Shown: positions 17,540-26,216, numbered from the stretch's first letter. The stretch: DNA of 64,000 nucleotides from DASYQD01 sp036005845 (GCA_036005845.1 DASYQD010000018.1:37822-101821), one strand, 5' to 3'. Translations and numbers: made by a program. The notes: generated from the sequence alone by a model not told the origin.

Positions 17540-18676
17540 TCAGCGTTCGGCGCCGGCGGTCGCGGGAGTGGGGGTCACTCCGCCGCCGATGGCGAGGCCG
17601 AGCGCCGCCGGGCCGCGGGCGATGATCTCCTGCAGCTCGTCGGGGTGCGAAGACCGCCCCATCGCGGTCTGCAGGCTGATCAGGCGGCGGAAGTACAGCG
17701 ACGCCAGCGACTGGTTCATCGTCTGCATCCCGAACTTCGCCTGGCCGGTCTGCATCATGCCGTAGATCTGGTGGATCTTGTCCTCGCGGATCAGGTTGCG
17801 GATCGCCGAGTTGGGGATCAAGATCTCCATCGACATCACGCGCCCCTTGCCGGTCGCCTTGGGCAGGAGCGACTGGCAGAGGATCCCCTCCAGCACGAAC
17901 GAGAGCTGCACACGGATCTGCCCCTGCTGGTGGGCGGGGAAGATGTCGACGATGCGGTTGATCGTCTGCGCCGCCGAGTTGGTGTGGAGCGTGGCGAAGG
18001 TCAAGTGGCCCGTCTCGGCGATGCGCAGCGCCGACTCGACGGTCTCGAAGTCGCGCATCTCGCCGATGAGCACCACGTCGGGGTCTTCGCGCAGCGCCGA
18101 GCGCAGCGCGTTGCTGAAGCTGTGGGTGTCGGCGTGCAGCTCGCGCTGGTTGACGATGCACTTCTTGTGCGAGTGCAGGTACTCGACCGGGTCCTCGATG
18201 GTGATGATGTGCTCGGCGCGCTCGCGGTTGACCTTGTCGAGCATGGCGGCGAGCGTCGTCGACTTGCCCGAGCCGGTGGGGCCGGTGACGAGCACCAGGC
18301 CGCGCGGCTTCTCGCAGATCTTCTCGACGATCGTCGGCAGGCCGAGGTCGCGGAAGGAGCGGATCTCGTAGGGGATCTGGCGGAAGGCGGCGGCGATGGC
18401 GCCGCGCTGGTGGAAGACGTTGGCGCGGAAGCGGGCGAGGCCCTTGATGCCGAAGCTGAAGTCGATCTCGAGGTTCTCCTCGAGGCGGTGCTTCTGGTTG
18501 TCGGTGAGGATCGAGTAGGCGATCTGCTTGGTTTCGCTGGGCGTCAGCGGCGGGTAGTTGAGCGGTTTGAGCCGGCCGTCGTGGCGAATCTGCGGCGGCG
18601 AGTTGGTGGTCAGGTGCAGGTCCGAGGCGCCCTGCTCGACCATCGTCTTCAGCAGCTCGTTCAGGGTCGGCGGCAT
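17540..18676 (-). CDS. pilT: PilT retraction ATPase
   Basis: A 378-residue secretion ATPase that powers type IV pilus retraction and twitching. It has Walker A GPTGSGKST (about 132-140), the Asp box (IIITIEDPVEYLH-like segment), Walker B (LREDPDVVLIGEMRD), the His box (TGHLTFATLHTNSA) and the C-terminal PilT motif NSAIRNLIRE. A double GGAG Shine-Dalgarno sequence precedes the ATG. It is the first gene of a minus-strand run pilT-pilC-pilS-pilR. The extension ATPase PilB and the pilins are not in the window. Confidence 0.95.
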   Translation of the reverse strand: MPPTLNELLKTMVEQGASDLHLTTNSPPQIRHDGRLKPLNYPPLTPSETKQIAYSILTDNQKHRLEENLEIDFSFGIKGLARFRANVFHQRGAIAAAFRQIPYEIRSFRDLGLPTIVEKICEKPRGLVLVTGPTGSGKSTTLAAMLDKVNRERAEHIITIEDPVEYLHSHKKCIVNQRELHADTHSFSNALRSALREDPDVVLIGEMRDFETVESALRIAETGHLTFATLHTNSAAQTINRIVDIFPAHQQGQIRVQLSFVLEGILCQSLLPKATGKGRVMSMEILIPNSAIRNLIREDKIHQIYGMMQTGQAKFGMQTMNQSLASLYFRRLISLQTAMGRSSHPDELQEIIARGPAALGLAIGGGVTPTPATAGAER

Positions 18677-18778
18677 TCCGGCTCCACTCCCTTCGAGGTG
18701 GACGCCACGAGATCGCGGCCTCGCAAGAGGGCTCTCGTGGATGTGACGATTTTTGTCGGCCGGCAGTGTAGCACAAGC

Positions 18779-18804
18779 GAAAAGGCGGGCCCTGTGGCCC
18801 GCCT
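18779..18804 (-). terminator. rho-independent terminator of the cytochrome gene
   Basis: On the minus strand a perfect 9-bp GC-rich stem with a 4-base loop (18804-18783) is followed by TTTT and a further T-rich stretch. It lies about 55 bases beyond the cytochrome stop and upstream of pilT, so it should end cytochrome transcription before the pil operon. Confidence 0.8.
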
Positions 18805-18858
18805 CTCACCGACGCCGCGGCGCGCGGCGTCGCGCCAAAACGAGTGGAGATCCCGCTG

Positions 18859-19431
18859 CTAGGTGCCCGGCTCCGCGTGCGGGATCGAGCGCAGGTACTC
18901 GTAAATGGCGGTGAGGTCGCGGTCGGTCATCTCGCCGAAGACCGGCCAGGGCATGACCTGGAGGAGCTCGTCGGGGTCGTCGGGGTCGTGGCCGGTGCGC
19001 ATCAGGTTCTTGAACTCGGCGAGCGTCAGGCCGGCCGGCAGCCCGTCGGCGTCGGGGGTGATGTTGTCCGAGGTGAACGGACCGAAGGACACGCCGCCGG
19101 CGAGGTAGTGCTCGGTGTTGATCCGCTTCGGCTGGCCGAGGTACGGGTCGCCGCCGGGAGCGTAGGGCGGGTTCGTGTGGCAATCATTACAACCGCTCTG
19201 CGCATTGACGATGTAACTGCCGAGGCCCACGAGGTCCCGGTCCTTGTGCCGCGTGTTCAGCGGTACGGGGGCGATCTTGAAGCCCGTGAGGATGCGGTCG
19301 AGCTCGGCATTGCCCGAGCGCGCCTTCTCGACCGCCTGCCCGCCGGCCGGCGGCGCGGCCGCCGAGACGCCGAGCACGCAGAGGACCAACACCAACGCCG
19401 CCGAGGCCACCAGCCACGCTCTCGTTCGCAT
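18859..19431 (-). CDS. secreted c-type cytochrome
   Basis: A 190-residue protein from the ATG at 19431, which has a GGAAGGAG Shine-Dalgarno sequence. Residues 1-24 are a signal peptide (LVLVLCVLGVSAAAPPAG). One heme-binding motif, CNDCH, follows IVNAQSG. A distal Met is available in QVMPWPVFGEMTD, and the C-terminus DLTAIYEYLRSIP is the usual final helix of cytochrome c domains. It resembles the periplasmic mono-heme proteins found with oxidoreductases. Its partner is not evident, and the gene stands alone with its own terminator. Confidence 0.85.
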   Translation of the reverse strand: MRTRAWLVASAALVLVLCVLGVSAAAPPAGGQAVEKARSGNAELDRILTGFKIAPVPLNTRHKDRDLVGLGSYIVNAQSGCNDCHTNPPYAPGGDPYLGQPKRINTEHYLAGGVSFGPFTSDNITPDADGLPAGLTLAEFKNLMRTGHDPDDPDELLQVMPWPVFGEMTDRDLTAIYEYLRSIPHAEPGT

Positions 19432-19547
19432 CACGTCGCTCCTTCCTGTCATGCCGCCGTCAGCTGCCCTTCGAATGCTTCAGCGCAAAAACGCGCGCAG
19501 GGCATTCACGTGAGGTGCCAGCGCTCGCGCTGCTATCGTCCCGTTCG

Positions 19548-21512
19548 ATGGCCGAAGATCCCCATCAGGAAGAAGCCCTCGGCAAGGCCTACGACGCGCA
19601 TCTGATGCGCCGGCTGGTGGCGTACGTCCGCCCCTACCGCGGACAGATGGCGCTCGCCGTCGCGCTCATCGTGCTCTCCTCGGTGCTCGACCTGGTCGGG
19701 CCGCTGGCCACGGCGGTCGCGCTCGACCTCTTCGTGAAACCGGCCGGCGGCGGCACGGTGTCCGGCCTGTCGCGCTGGGTGCTCGGCCGGCTCGCGGCAG
19801 CCGGGCTCCATCCCGATCGCGCGACCGGCCTCGCTTGGTGCGGCGTCGTCTACCTGGTGTCGCTGCTGTCGACCTTCGGCGTCCTCTACTGGCAGTCGTA
19901 CGTGATGCAGCTCATGGGGCAGCGCATCATGCGCGACCTGCGGCGCGAGGTGTTCGCGAAGTTGCAGCGCCTGCAGGTGGCGTTCTTCGACCGCAACCCG
20001 GTGGGGCGGCTGGTGACGCGCGCGACGACCGACGTCGATGCGCTCAACGAGCTGTTCACGGCGGGCCTGGTGTCGGTGTTCGGCGACGTGGTCACGCTGC
20101 TCGGCATTGTCTGCGTGCTATTCGCGCTCAACTGGCGCTTGGCGCTGGTGACGTTCTCGATCCTGCCGCTGCTGCTGCTCATCACGCTCTGGTTCAAGGC
20201 GCGGGCGCGCGACATGTACCGCCAAGTGCGGGTCTGGATCGCGCGCATCAACGCCTACCTGCAGGAACACATCAGCGGTATGGCGGTGGTGCAGCTCTTC
20301 GGCCGCGAGGAGCCGGCGCTCGCCGAGTTCCGCGCCATCAACAAGACCCACCGCGACGTCAACGTCAAGACGATCTTCTATTACGCCGTATACTACCCGG
20401 CCGTCGAGCTAACGACGTCGCTCGGCCTGGCGCTCATCATCTGGTACGGCGGCGGCCGCGTGCTGGCGGGCGCGCTCTCCATCGGCGCCCTCGTCGCCTT
20501 CTTCCAGTACGCGCAGCGCTTCTACGAGCCGATCTCCGACCTCTCCGACAAGTACAACATCCTGCAGGCGGCGATGGCGTCGTCGGAGCGCATCTTCAAG
20601 CTGCTCGACTCGCCGGTGGAGATCGCGACGCCGGCGGCGCCTTACGAGCCTGAGGCGCTGCCGGCGCTGCCGAGCGCCGCCGCGGCGACCGTGCCTGCCG
20701 GCCCGCGTGCCCGCGCCGTGCGCGGCGAGGTCGAGCTCGACCACGTTTCGTTCGAGTACAAGGCGGGCGAGCCGGTGCTGCGCGACGTCTCCTTCCGCAT
20801 CGAGCCCGGGCAGTCGGTAGCGGTAGTCGGCCACACCGGCGCCGGCAAGAGCACGCTGGCGAGCCTGCTGCTGCGCTTCTACGACCCGCAGGCGGGGAGC
20901 GTGCGCGTTGATGGCGTCGACGTGCGGCAATGGGACCTCGGAACGCTGCGGCGCAGCATCGCGATGGTGCTGCAGGATGTCTTCCTGTTCGCCGGCAACT
21001 TGGCCGACAACGTCACGTTGGGCGATCCGGCGATCAGCGGCGAGCGCCTGCGCTGGGCGGCGCGCGAGGCGCGCGCGTTGGACTTCATCGAGCGCCTGCC
21101 GCAAGGCTTCGACACCGCGGTGCAGGAGCGCGGCGCGGGGCTGTCGGTGGGGCAGAAGCAGCTCGTGTCGTTCGCGCGGGCGCTGGCGTTCGACCCTGCG
21201 ATCCTGATCTTGGACGAGGCGACGTCATCGGTCGACACCGAAACGGAGCAGCGCATCCAGGAGGCGCTCGATCGGCTGCTGGTCGGCCGCACGAGCCTGG
21301 TCATCGCGCACCGCCTGTCGACCGTGCAACGCTGCGACCGCATCCTCGTCATGCACAAAGGCGAGCTCCGCGAGTTCGGCACGCATCAAGAGCTCCTCGC
21401 CCGCCGCGGTATCTACTACCGCCTGTATTTGCTGCAGTACCGCGACCAGCTCGGAGGGGAAGTCGGCCCCGCGCCGGATGTGGCGCTGCCGGGTGTAACG
21501 TCGCCGCCATGA
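19548..21512 (+). CDS. ABC exporter, fused membrane and ATPase domains
   Basis: A 654-residue type IV ABC transporter half-molecule of the MsbA/MdlB kind. Six membrane helices span residues about 30-320 (including ALNWRLALVTFSILPLLLL and the ELTTSLGLALIIWYGGG helix). The ATPase domain has Walker A GHTGAGKS, a Q-loop, signature LSVGQKQ (Val in place of the usual Gly-Gly Ser-first form), Walker B ILILDEATSSVD and the H-loop IAHRLS. It should act as a homodimer exporting a lipid or hydrophobic compound; the substrate is unknown. The start is preceded by TATCGT at 19534-19539, eight bases upstream, with no Shine-Dalgarno sequence. It overlaps the next gene as ATGA. Confidence 0.9.
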   Translation: MAEDPHQEEALGKAYDAHLMRRLVAYVRPYRGQMALAVALIVLSSVLDLVGPLATAVALDLFVKPAGGGTVSGLSRWVLGRLAAAGLHPDRATGLAWCGVVYLVSLLSTFGVLYWQSYVMQLMGQRIMRDLRREVFAKLQRLQVAFFDRNPVGRLVTRATTDVDALNELFTAGLVSVFGDVVTLLGIVCVLFALNWRLALVTFSILPLLLLITLWFKARARDMYRQVRVWIARINAYLQEHISGMAVVQLFGREEPALAEFRAINKTHRDVNVKTIFYYAVYYPAVELTTSLGLALIIWYGGGRVLAGALSIGALVAFFQYAQRFYEPISDLSDKYNILQAAMASSERIFKLLDSPVEIATPAAPYEPEALPALPSAAAATVPAGPRARAVRGEVELDHVSFEYKAGEPVLRDVSFRIEPGQSVAVVGHTGAGKSTLASLLLRFYDPQAGSVRVDGVDVRQWDLGTLRRSIAMVLQDVFLFAGNLADNVTLGDPAISGERLRWAAREARALDFIERLPQGFDTAVQERGAGLSVGQKQLVSFARALAFDPAILILDEATSSVDTETEQRIQEALDRLLVGRTSLVIAHRLSTVQRCDRILVMHKGELREFGTHQELLARRGIYYRLYLLQYRDQLGGEVGPAPDVALPGVTSPP

Positions 21513-22060
21513 GCGAAACCGTGGCGACGCAGCCGGCCGAGGACCTGCGCTATCCGGTGGGAGAGTGGGACCGGCAGCCGGCTGCGGATCCCGCGGCGGT
21601 GGCCGCAGCGATCGCGACGATCGAGGCGCTGCCGACGCGGCTGCGCGAGGCGGTCGCCGGCCTCGACGACGCGCAGCTCGACACCCCCTACCGCCCAGGC
21701 GGCTGGACCGTCCGGCAGCTCGTCCACCACGTCGCCGACAGCCACCTCAACGCCTACATCCGCTGCAAGTTCGCCCTCACCGAAGACCGGCCGGCGATCA
21801 AAGCGTACGAAGAGAAGCTCTGGGCGGAGCTACCAGAGGCGAAGAGCGCGCCGGTCGAGGTCTCGCTGAAGCTGCTCGAGGCGCTCCACGAGCGATGGGT
21901 GCTCGCCCTGCGCGCGCTCGGGGAAGCGGAGCTCGATCGCCCCTACGTGCACCCCGAGATTGGCGAAATGCCCCTGCGCGCCATGCTGGGAATGTACGCC
22001 TGGCACAGCCGCCATCACGTCGCGCATGTCACGGGGTTCCGGCGGCGACAGGGCTGGTAG
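21509..22060 (+). CDS. YfiT/DinB-like metal-dependent hydrolase or thiol transferase
   Basis: A 183-residue DinB-superfamily four-helix protein. The N-terminus has LRYPVGEWDRQPAAD and LPTRLREAVAGLDDAQLDTPYRPGGW in pieces typical of YfiT. The metal-binding histidines are in VRQLVHHVADSH and in WHSRHHVAHV near the C-terminus. In Bacillus, YfiT relatives are bacillithiol S-transferases with a zinc or nickel site. The thiol used here is unknown. The ATG overlaps the ABC exporter stop (ATGA), so it is coupled, but TAACGT at 21496-21501 also lies seven bases upstream and could give a separate leaderless message. Confidence 0.85.
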   Translation: MSETVATQPAEDLRYPVGEWDRQPAADPAAVAAAIATIEALPTRLREAVAGLDDAQLDTPYRPGGWTVRQLVHHVADSHLNAYIRCKFALTEDRPAIKAYEEKLWAELPEAKSAPVEVSLKLLEALHERWVLALRALGEAELDRPYVHPEIGEMPLRAMLGMYAWHSRHHVAHVTGFRRRQGW

Positions 22061-22224
22061 GTGGCTGTTCGCAGGTTGACCAGGTGTACGTCATACGAGG
22101 GCTAGGAGCATTCCCGCGCCGTGCCGCGCGCCCGCACAGTTCAGATCCGGCCGTCATCGCTACGACGCGAGCGACCTAGAACTGGAGCCTTTGAGACGCC
22201 AGCACTCAGAACACCGCAGCGCTC

Positions 22225-23019
22225 CTATTGTGTCTCGGAGGCCGGCTGGTCAACACAAGCATACGGCTGGCACCGATCCCACAGATCCTCGAAATAGGTC
22301 TCGAAGAGCGCGTAGATAGAGGGTTGACCCTGACTCATCTTTCTGCACTCGATCACAGGTGCGTGCTCCTCGTTTTGCTTGCGCACGATGTAAGGTACGA
22401 TAAAAAGTACTTCGTCCAAGAAGAAAAGCCGCCAGAGATACGGCTCCCGATGGCAGCGAACCTCGATGGCAATTCCTTCCATCACCAATGCCTGAATGTT
22501 AGTCAAAGTGTAGGCGACAGCCGCCATCCAACTCTCGTAGCTACTGCCGAGGTCCTTCGCCCGCTGCCGAGTGAATTGATCAGAGTTCTTTCCGGCGCAC
22601 AGCACCCGAATCGTTTCATCTGATCGTTTCTTCAGGCGAGCCGCATCGAATAGTAGCGCCTTATCGTGCCCTCCCAAGATGTTCCGCCCAAGTTGGATGA
22701 GGATTCGCGAGGTCTTTGCTCTCGAAAAGTTGTCTCGAATTGCGTTCTCGGCATGCCGAAAGTTCGGATAGAACCGCACAAAGCCGAAAGCACCTCCAGC
22801 TCGCCGCGCCCAGTAGGCAGACAGGCGATCGAGGAGTGCATCGCGGAGCTGTCGCCGCAGCGCGACTACGACGATCATGGCCAAAGTTATGCCGGTTGCG
22901 GCGGTTAGCCAAGGATCTCCAAGAGGCCTGCCAAACGCCTTCATTAGCGCGTAGACTACCGCCGCGAGCAAGGCGACTACCGCCGCAGAAAGGAGATCAC
23001 TCAGAAGTTCTTTCTTCAT
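22225..23019 (-). CDS. two-TM protein with PLD-like cytoplasmic domain (candidate effector)
   Basis: A 264-residue protein from an ATG at 23019; a longer frame to 23082 is possible. Two membrane helices occupy residues about 8-28 (AAVVALLAAVVYALM) and 36-54 (AATGITLAMIVVVAL). The cytoplasmic part has an ILIQLGRNIL block, then VRCHREPYLWRLFFLDEVLF and IVPYI, then APVIECRK, and ends YFEDLWDRC. This order resembles phospholipase D-like folds, although no HKD motif is seen. It overlaps the upstream RelA/SpoT-type gene by 23 bases, so the two are co-translated. A membrane protein coupled to a nucleotide synthetase suggests an effector that responds to the nucleotide; this is inference. The DNA is less GC-rich than its surroundings. 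Confidence 0.6.
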   Translation of the reverse strand: MKKELLSDLLSAAVVALLAAVVYALMKAFGRPLGDPWLTAATGITLAMIVVVALRRQLRDALLDRLSAYWARRAGGAFGFVRFYPNFRHAENAIRDNFSRAKTSRILIQLGRNILGGHDKALLFDAARLKKRSDETIRVLCAGKNSDQFTRQRAKDLGSSYESWMAAVAYTLTNIQALVMEGIAIEVRCHREPYLWRLFFLDEVLFIVPYIVRKQNEEHAPVIECRKMSQGQPSIYALFETYFEDLWDRCQPYACVDQPASETQ

Positions 23020-24484
23020 TGCTGGCCCTTTGTTTGCGGAGCCAAAGAATCGCCGGTCGCGCATCGTACTGGCCCGTTCCAATCAGCTCTAAGTAATGCG
23101 ACAGTGGCACATGCTCCAGGCTTGGCCCTAGATGCGCGATAAAGTCATTAAGCGTGAGGCCATTTTCGTCGAGCATCTGCTGCAATAGCTGCCGCCCGGT
23201 CGCCACATCGGCAGTCTCAGACGCGGACGGTCGCGCTGGCTCTCGGACCTTGTAGTCTTCGTGGGACGCCTCGCCGAACTCTGCGACCGCGTGCATGCCG
23301 AGCGTCCGCGTCTGAATTTCTGCCAATCCGACATCACCGCCCCTCGCGGTCGAGGCAACCCAGTGCAACGACTGGTAACCATTACTCTTCGGGCGAGCGA
23401 TGTAGTCCGAAAATCCCCGTGGACTGTTCCAGCGGGTCAAAAGCGCGCTTAGAACGTCAACAAACTTGTAACAGGTGCTTGGATTCCTGTCATCGATAAC
23501 CGCTCGGTAGCCAATGCTGTCCCAGAGACCAGATACCGGGACTTCGTACCGTAGTGATTTCTGGTAGGCGCTGAAGACCGACTTCGTCCTACGCTGCAAG
23601 ACGACACGAGTCGGTGACAACTCTGCAGCCGCGAGCTCAAGTGCCTGTTCCACCTCGCAGAGAAAGCGACTTCCGGGCAGGGCCTCGTCAAGGTCTTGGC
23701 GCGTCTCGGCAAATATCTGTGGATCGACTTCCGCAAATGCCAAATCGCGCAAGTCTCTCGCTCTGTCCCCGAAGCGGTGCTCCCCGACCAGAAGGGGCAG
23801 GACTCGGAGAGCGAAGCTCGCCAACTCAGCCCGCAAGGCTGTCGGCACTTCGAGAGCTGATACTTCCGAGACGGAGGCTACCACTGTGCTGAAGAAGAGA
23901 AGAATATAGACGGCCTCCCTCTCTGCTTGGCTTGGATCGAGCGAGCTACGAAGCTGCTGCCGAAGAAAGCCCGCAGCATCGATGGCGGCGCGGGATACGG
24001 GCAGGTGTGGCGGCGGCGATTCGGCGGAAACCGATCGCGCCGCGCGCAATGCCCGGCGAAGGCTTTCCTGGAATGGTCCGTAAAAGAACGCCGCTATCCG
24101 GAGTCCAGCGCGCGCGCGCGCGGATAGCTCTCGAGTCGTCGATCCTCTCGCTTTGTGTGCGAGCTCGTGTCCGGCCAGACATAAAATTTCAAGAAGCTCC
24201 AAATCCAGCGCGAAGAAGCCGGGCTGAAAGCTGCTGGTGTCCGCGCCGAAGTCCATAAAAAGACGCCAGACCGCCCTAGACGAATAGAGAGGGAGTTTCA
24301 GGCCAGCCAATTCCCTCAGCTGGATAGGGACCTGTCGAATTTCCTCGAGAAAGCCACCCTGGGGATAAAGCTCCCGGCAGAGCTCAGACTGCTCGAGCTC
24401 TTCCAAGTGCGCCAGTTCGCGGGCGAGCCAGGGATGATCGTTCCGCGCCACAGACAACCAATTGCGGTCTAAGGAGACAATCAT
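22997..24484 (-). CDS. RelA/SpoT-type nucleotide pyrophosphokinase with novel N-terminal region
   Basis: A 495-residue protein. Residues about 285-412 form a RelA/SpoT synthetase domain with the catalytic blocks kept: RRTKSVFSAYQKS (299-310), WDSIGYRAVIDD (321-332), DYIARPKSNGYQSLHW (360-375), LAEIQTRT (388-394) and FGEASHEDYK (403-412). The N-terminal 280 residues are helical and lack the HD hydrolase signature of long RelA/SpoT proteins. They contain HELAH at 106-110 in a hydrophobic helix (LLEILCLAGHELAHKA), which matches a zincin HExxH. No TGS or ACT domain follows. It probably makes an alarmone-like nucleotide. It is coupled to the downstream two-TM gene and follows a second synthetase gene. 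Confidence 0.8.
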   Translation of the reverse strand: MIVSLDRNWLSVARNDHPWLARELAHLEELEQSELCRELYPQGGFLEEIRQVPIQLRELAGLKLPLYSSRAVWRLFMDFGADTSSFQPGFFALDLELLEILCLAGHELAHKARGSTTRELSARARAGLRIAAFFYGPFQESLRRALRAARSVSAESPPPHLPVSRAAIDAAGFLRQQLRSSLDPSQAEREAVYILLFFSTVVASVSEVSALEVPTALRAELASFALRVLPLLVGEHRFGDRARDLRDLAFAEVDPQIFAETRQDLDEALPGSRFLCEVEQALELAAAELSPTRVVLQRRTKSVFSAYQKSLRYEVPVSGLWDSIGYRAVIDDRNPSTCYKFVDVLSALLTRWNSPRGFSDYIARPKSNGYQSLHWVASTARGGDVGLAEIQTRTLGMHAVAEFGEASHEDYKVREPARPSASETADVATGRQLLQQMLDENGLTLNDFIAHLGPSLEHVPLSHYLELIGTGQYDARPAILWLRKQRASNEERTSE

Positions 24485-24628
24485 GCCGTCTCTATCTTGG
24501 GTCCAATCAGGTTATTGCTTGTTTGTTGTTTGCTCGAAGTCGGCTCTCGGTCAGGATGCTACAAACCTCTACGCGTGAGATGCGCGCCGATAGTCCTCAG
24601 CAAAGAACGCGGCCGGACTCAGCGCCGC

Positions 24629-24994
24629 TCAGGACATACTAGACAGTTGAGCCATGAGCGAAACGACCAATCCAGCGACCTCCTCGGCCTCGTGCCCACG
24701 CCCGCTAAAAAGATGGAACCGCTTAAAGTATTCTAGCACGTCGGATTTCTGCAGGCGCCGAGCAGAAAGAGCGTATGGAAGGTAGTTGACTGATACGCCT
24801 CTCAAAAGGCGCGTATAGCTCCTGGTGGTCAGCCGACGAGCGGCATACTGAACGAGAAAGGCCTCATGCTCGCTGAGAGCATGCTCGAGGTCGGCGATCG
24901 TTGCTACGTTAAACAAGAGAAAGTGGTCGGTGTGGCCTGCGGCAACACCAGATAGTACAAGCCTATCCAGGAGGACTGAAGCAGCCTCGGCCAT
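24629..24994 (-). other. out-of-frame C-terminal part of the upstream small synthetase
   Basis: This 121-residue frame starts inside the end of the upstream synthetase gene. Its content (NVATIADLEHALSEHEAFL, VQYAARRL, then LLRGVSVNYLPYALSARRL) looks like the helical C-terminal domain that follows RelA/SpoT domains in some small synthetases. Shifting the upstream frame by one base near 25000 would join the two into one protein of about 369 residues. It could instead be a separate coupled gene starting at ATG 24994. The 144 bases between its end and the next gene hold nothing I can identify. Confidence 0.5.
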
Positions 24995-25737
24995 CGCACG
25001 TCTATTCTAGCGACCAGCGGACTCGCCCGGATGAAGCGGTCGAGAGAGTCCGCATCAATTGTGACCTCGCCAGGACTGACCTGAATGTCACTATCCAAGG
25101 CGGCCCGATAGCCGTGCAATGTATCGCGAAGACGCGAAAACTCTTGATCAGCAAGCTCAAGAAGACCGGCAATCCTTGAGAACGCTCGCTGTGCCTGTCG
25201 CGGCACAGCATTCCTGGTCTTGTATCCGAGATCATGGTGGATCTCGGCCCAGGAGTGTTGGAGAATGGATCTGATTTGTATCTCTGCCTTAAGGTCTCGA
25301 AACCGCCTATACTCTGGAAGATCTATCCTGGATTCTCCCAGCGACACAACGTAGTGCACGGAGAGATACCCAAACCGGTCTGGATCCAAGATCGCTCTCT
25401 TGTCGACCGAATTGTCAGTGTCCACTTCGAACTCTTCCTGTACAAGCTCTGCGATTCTGTCCACGTCGTCCGCAAAGTAGGTGATCAGGCGAATTCCGGC
25501 CAGGTCAGTGATCTCGTCGAGCGATTGATACGCGGACGGATGTCTTTGTAGTTTTAGCGAGAGCGACTCGGCTGTCTTCGGACGTCCGGTTATTGAGTGA
25601 ATTGCTGAAGCAGTGGGCTCTATGAGCCTTTGAAGGAGACTTGTCATCTCCGTAGCGAAGCGGGCGTAGATTTGGAACCTGTGCTGATACTCGCCAAGGA
25701 TCGCCTCAGGGCGGCGGGGCGCCAACGACAGATTCAT
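24904..25737 (-). CDS. small alarmone synthetase-like RelA/SpoT-domain protein, apparently frameshifted
   Basis: Residues about 35-200 of this 277-residue frame form a RelA/SpoT domain with intact motifs: GRPKTAESLSLKL, LDEITDLAGIRLITYF, RFGYLSVHYVV and LKAEIQIRSILQHSWAEIHH. There is no hydrolase domain, so it is a stand-alone synthetase, either a housekeeping small alarmone synthetase or a toxSAS-like toxin. After VARIDV (near base 25000) the sequence stops looking like the family and ends in a short unrelated tail, while the expected C-terminal helices continue in another frame. It lies upstream of, and in the same direction as, the larger RelA/SpoT-type gene and the two-TM gene. Confidence 0.75.
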   Translation of the reverse strand: MNLSLAPRRPEAILGEYQHRFQIYARFATEMTSLLQRLIEPTASAIHSITGRPKTAESLSLKLQRHPSAYQSLDEITDLAGIRLITYFADDVDRIAELVQEEFEVDTDNSVDKRAILDPDRFGYLSVHYVVSLGESRIDLPEYRRFRDLKAEIQIRSILQHSWAEIHHDLGYKTRNAVPRQAQRAFSRIAGLLELADQEFSRLRDTLHGYRAALDSDIQVSPGEVTIDADSLDRFIRASPLVARIDVRWPRLLQSSWIGLYYLVLPQATPTTFSCLT

Positions 25738-25788
25738 GACCTCAGCAAGGGATGGTCGGTGAGGCGTCGGCGGCCCGGCTGTAATCTG

Positions 25789-25828
25789 GGCCGCCGGCGG
25801 GGCTGCGCGGCCGCCGGCAGGGCTGCGC
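25789..25828. repeat. two tandem 20-bp repeats
   Basis: A 20-base GC-rich unit (ggccgccggcggggctgcgc) at 25789-25808 is repeated head to tail at 25809-25828 with one mismatch. It lies just upstream of the small synthetase gene, on its promoter side. It could be slippage or an operator; nothing else supports a role. Confidence 0.5.
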
Positions 25829-25837
25829 TAGCATTGC

Positions 25838-26215
25838 CAGTGAGAGCAAAATGATGATTGGGGCTGCCTGACATGTGCTTAGAGCACCACCAACGGAGGC
25901 GACAAGACCGGCGCACCCGGCCAGCGTCCCCCTTCTGCTTCCGAGAGAGTGACGATGTTGCCCATCCTACGGCGGCCAAATGCGCGTCGCTGAGACGAGA
26001 GAGGCTCGCCCGCTCTCCCATATGGCCTCGTGGCTGGCTTCTGCCATTCCTACTTAGACGGACGCGGGGACGCGATTTCCCCGCCGACGAAGGCCTCACC
26101 TTCGACGTGACTGTAGTAGTTAGGAGTCTGCGCGAGGTTCTTTGTCACCTGCGTGCGCTGCCCCGCGTTGACCGAGGGCCTGAGGATCCCGAGGCGCGAT
26201 GCATGGATCGGACGA
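25838..26215. other. stretch with no recognisable gene
   Basis: Several frames are open but none gives a convincing protein, and neither strand shows a known RNA or insertion-sequence end. Codon use is irregular. It is probably a decayed part of the accessory island that links the synthetase genes to the peroxiredoxin remnant. Confidence 0.4.
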
Positions 26216-26216
26216 T

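Noticed and set aside
22061..22224. Attachment site at the left edge of the RelA/SpoT island
   Set aside because: No tRNA end, integrase gene or direct repeat pair could be matched to the other edge of the island.
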